From Ardenticatenales bacterium (GTDB lineage Bacteria; Chloroflexota; Anaerolineae; Ardenticatenales; Ardenticatenaceae), in assembly GCA_013812995.1 (NCBI GenBank), contig JACCSL010000907.1:1-6396 (forward strand): 6,396 bases of DNA, written 5' to 3'. Both the position numbers and the translations under genes were made by a program. This document shows, piece by piece, positions 6,322 to 6,396 of this stretch. The notes below the pieces were generated by a model that was not told where the DNA came from, did no database searches, and was given only the letters and a program-made list of their open reading frames with translations. Every line of letters begins with the position of its first letter. Within the stretch, counting starts at the first letter, position 1.

Positions 6322-6348
6322 GCTTTGCCTAAACTCAAGGAGAGATAG

Positions 6349-6396
6349 ATGGCCGAGTATCGAATCGAAAAAGATTCTATGGGCGAGGTCCGCGTA
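6349..6396 (+). CDS. fumC: Class II fumarate hydratase, first 16 codons only
   Basis: The window ends inside this gene. The visible N-terminus, MAEYRIEKDSMGEVRV, closely follows the conserved opening of class II fumarases (YRIExDxMGEVxVP), the heat-stable iron-independent enzyme that interconverts fumarate and malate in the citric acid cycle. Related aspartate ammonia-lyases have a less similar opening (RIEEDLLG...), so fumarase is preferred, but 16 residues cannot exclude a close relative of the superfamily. AAGGAG at 6337-6342 lies 6 nt before the ATG, supporting the start. It is divergent from the FKBP gene. Confidence 0.8.
   Translation, partial: MAEYRIEKDSMGEVRV

Larger units (their letters stand above)
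6151..6348. other. Divergent intergenic region between FKBP and fumarase genes
   Basis: This 198-nt region must hold the start signals of both genes. On the plus strand it has a candidate promoter and a leader hairpin, listed separately. On the minus strand no good -10/-35 pair was found. A small 11-base palindrome, GCTCATTGAGC (6188-6198), lies just upstream of the FKBP gene and could be an operator, but sites this short arise by chance. Confidence 0.5.

Noticed and set aside
1..6396. CRISPR array, tRNA, insertion sequence or phage attachment site
   Set aside because: No regularly spaced repeats, cloverleaf-like sequence, transposase or integrase motif, or flanking direct repeats were seen on reading both strands.

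Overview
The window looks like chromosomal DNA from a GC-rich bacterium, probably of the Chloroflexota type. That placement is an inference from three things: the roughly 60-65% GC body, the lipoprotein leader followed by a Thr/Pro linker in the substrate-binding protein, and the mix of genes. No rRNA or other firm taxonomic marker is present. There is no tRNA, rRNA, CRISPR array or recognisable insertion sequence.

Layout, left to right. (1) About 1-900 is clearly AT-richer (three sampled 60-base lines gave 32-42% GC) and carries one minus-strand gene. It encodes a protein with an N-terminal winged-helix-like region and a C-terminal HNH nuclease domain, the kind of protein found in restriction or other DNA-defence loci. 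It looks horizontally acquired, and its partners, if any, lie off the left edge. (2) 919-2553, minus strand, is a large GC-rich polytopic membrane protein of the GT-C glycosyltransferase type (Gpi18/GT87-like). An extended -10 promoter and a perfect hairpin lie in its upstream region. (3) 2659-2913, plus strand, is an 84-residue soluble protein of unknown function. (4) 3019-5538, plus strand, is a complete polar amino acid ABC importer operon: lipoprotein solute-binding protein, HisM/GlnP-type permease and GlnQ/HisP-type ATPase. A strong hairpin lies between the first two genes, and the last two overlap by 8 nt. (5) The operon ends at a compact bidirectional terminator shared with a convergent minus-strand SlyD-like FKBP prolyl isomerase (5587-6150), which has an unusually acidic C-terminal tail. 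(6) After a divergent intergenic region, the first 16 codons of a class II fumarase (fumC) enter at the right edge.

How the genes work together: only the three transporter genes form an obvious functional unit. The binding protein captures an alpha-amino acid outside the membrane, the permease (probably a homodimer, since only one permease gene is present) forms the channel, and the ATPase drives uptake. The other genes are independent housekeeping or accessory functions. I see no convincing evidence for a wholly new multi-gene system. The best lead is the AT-rich HNH gene at the left edge and whatever lies beyond it.
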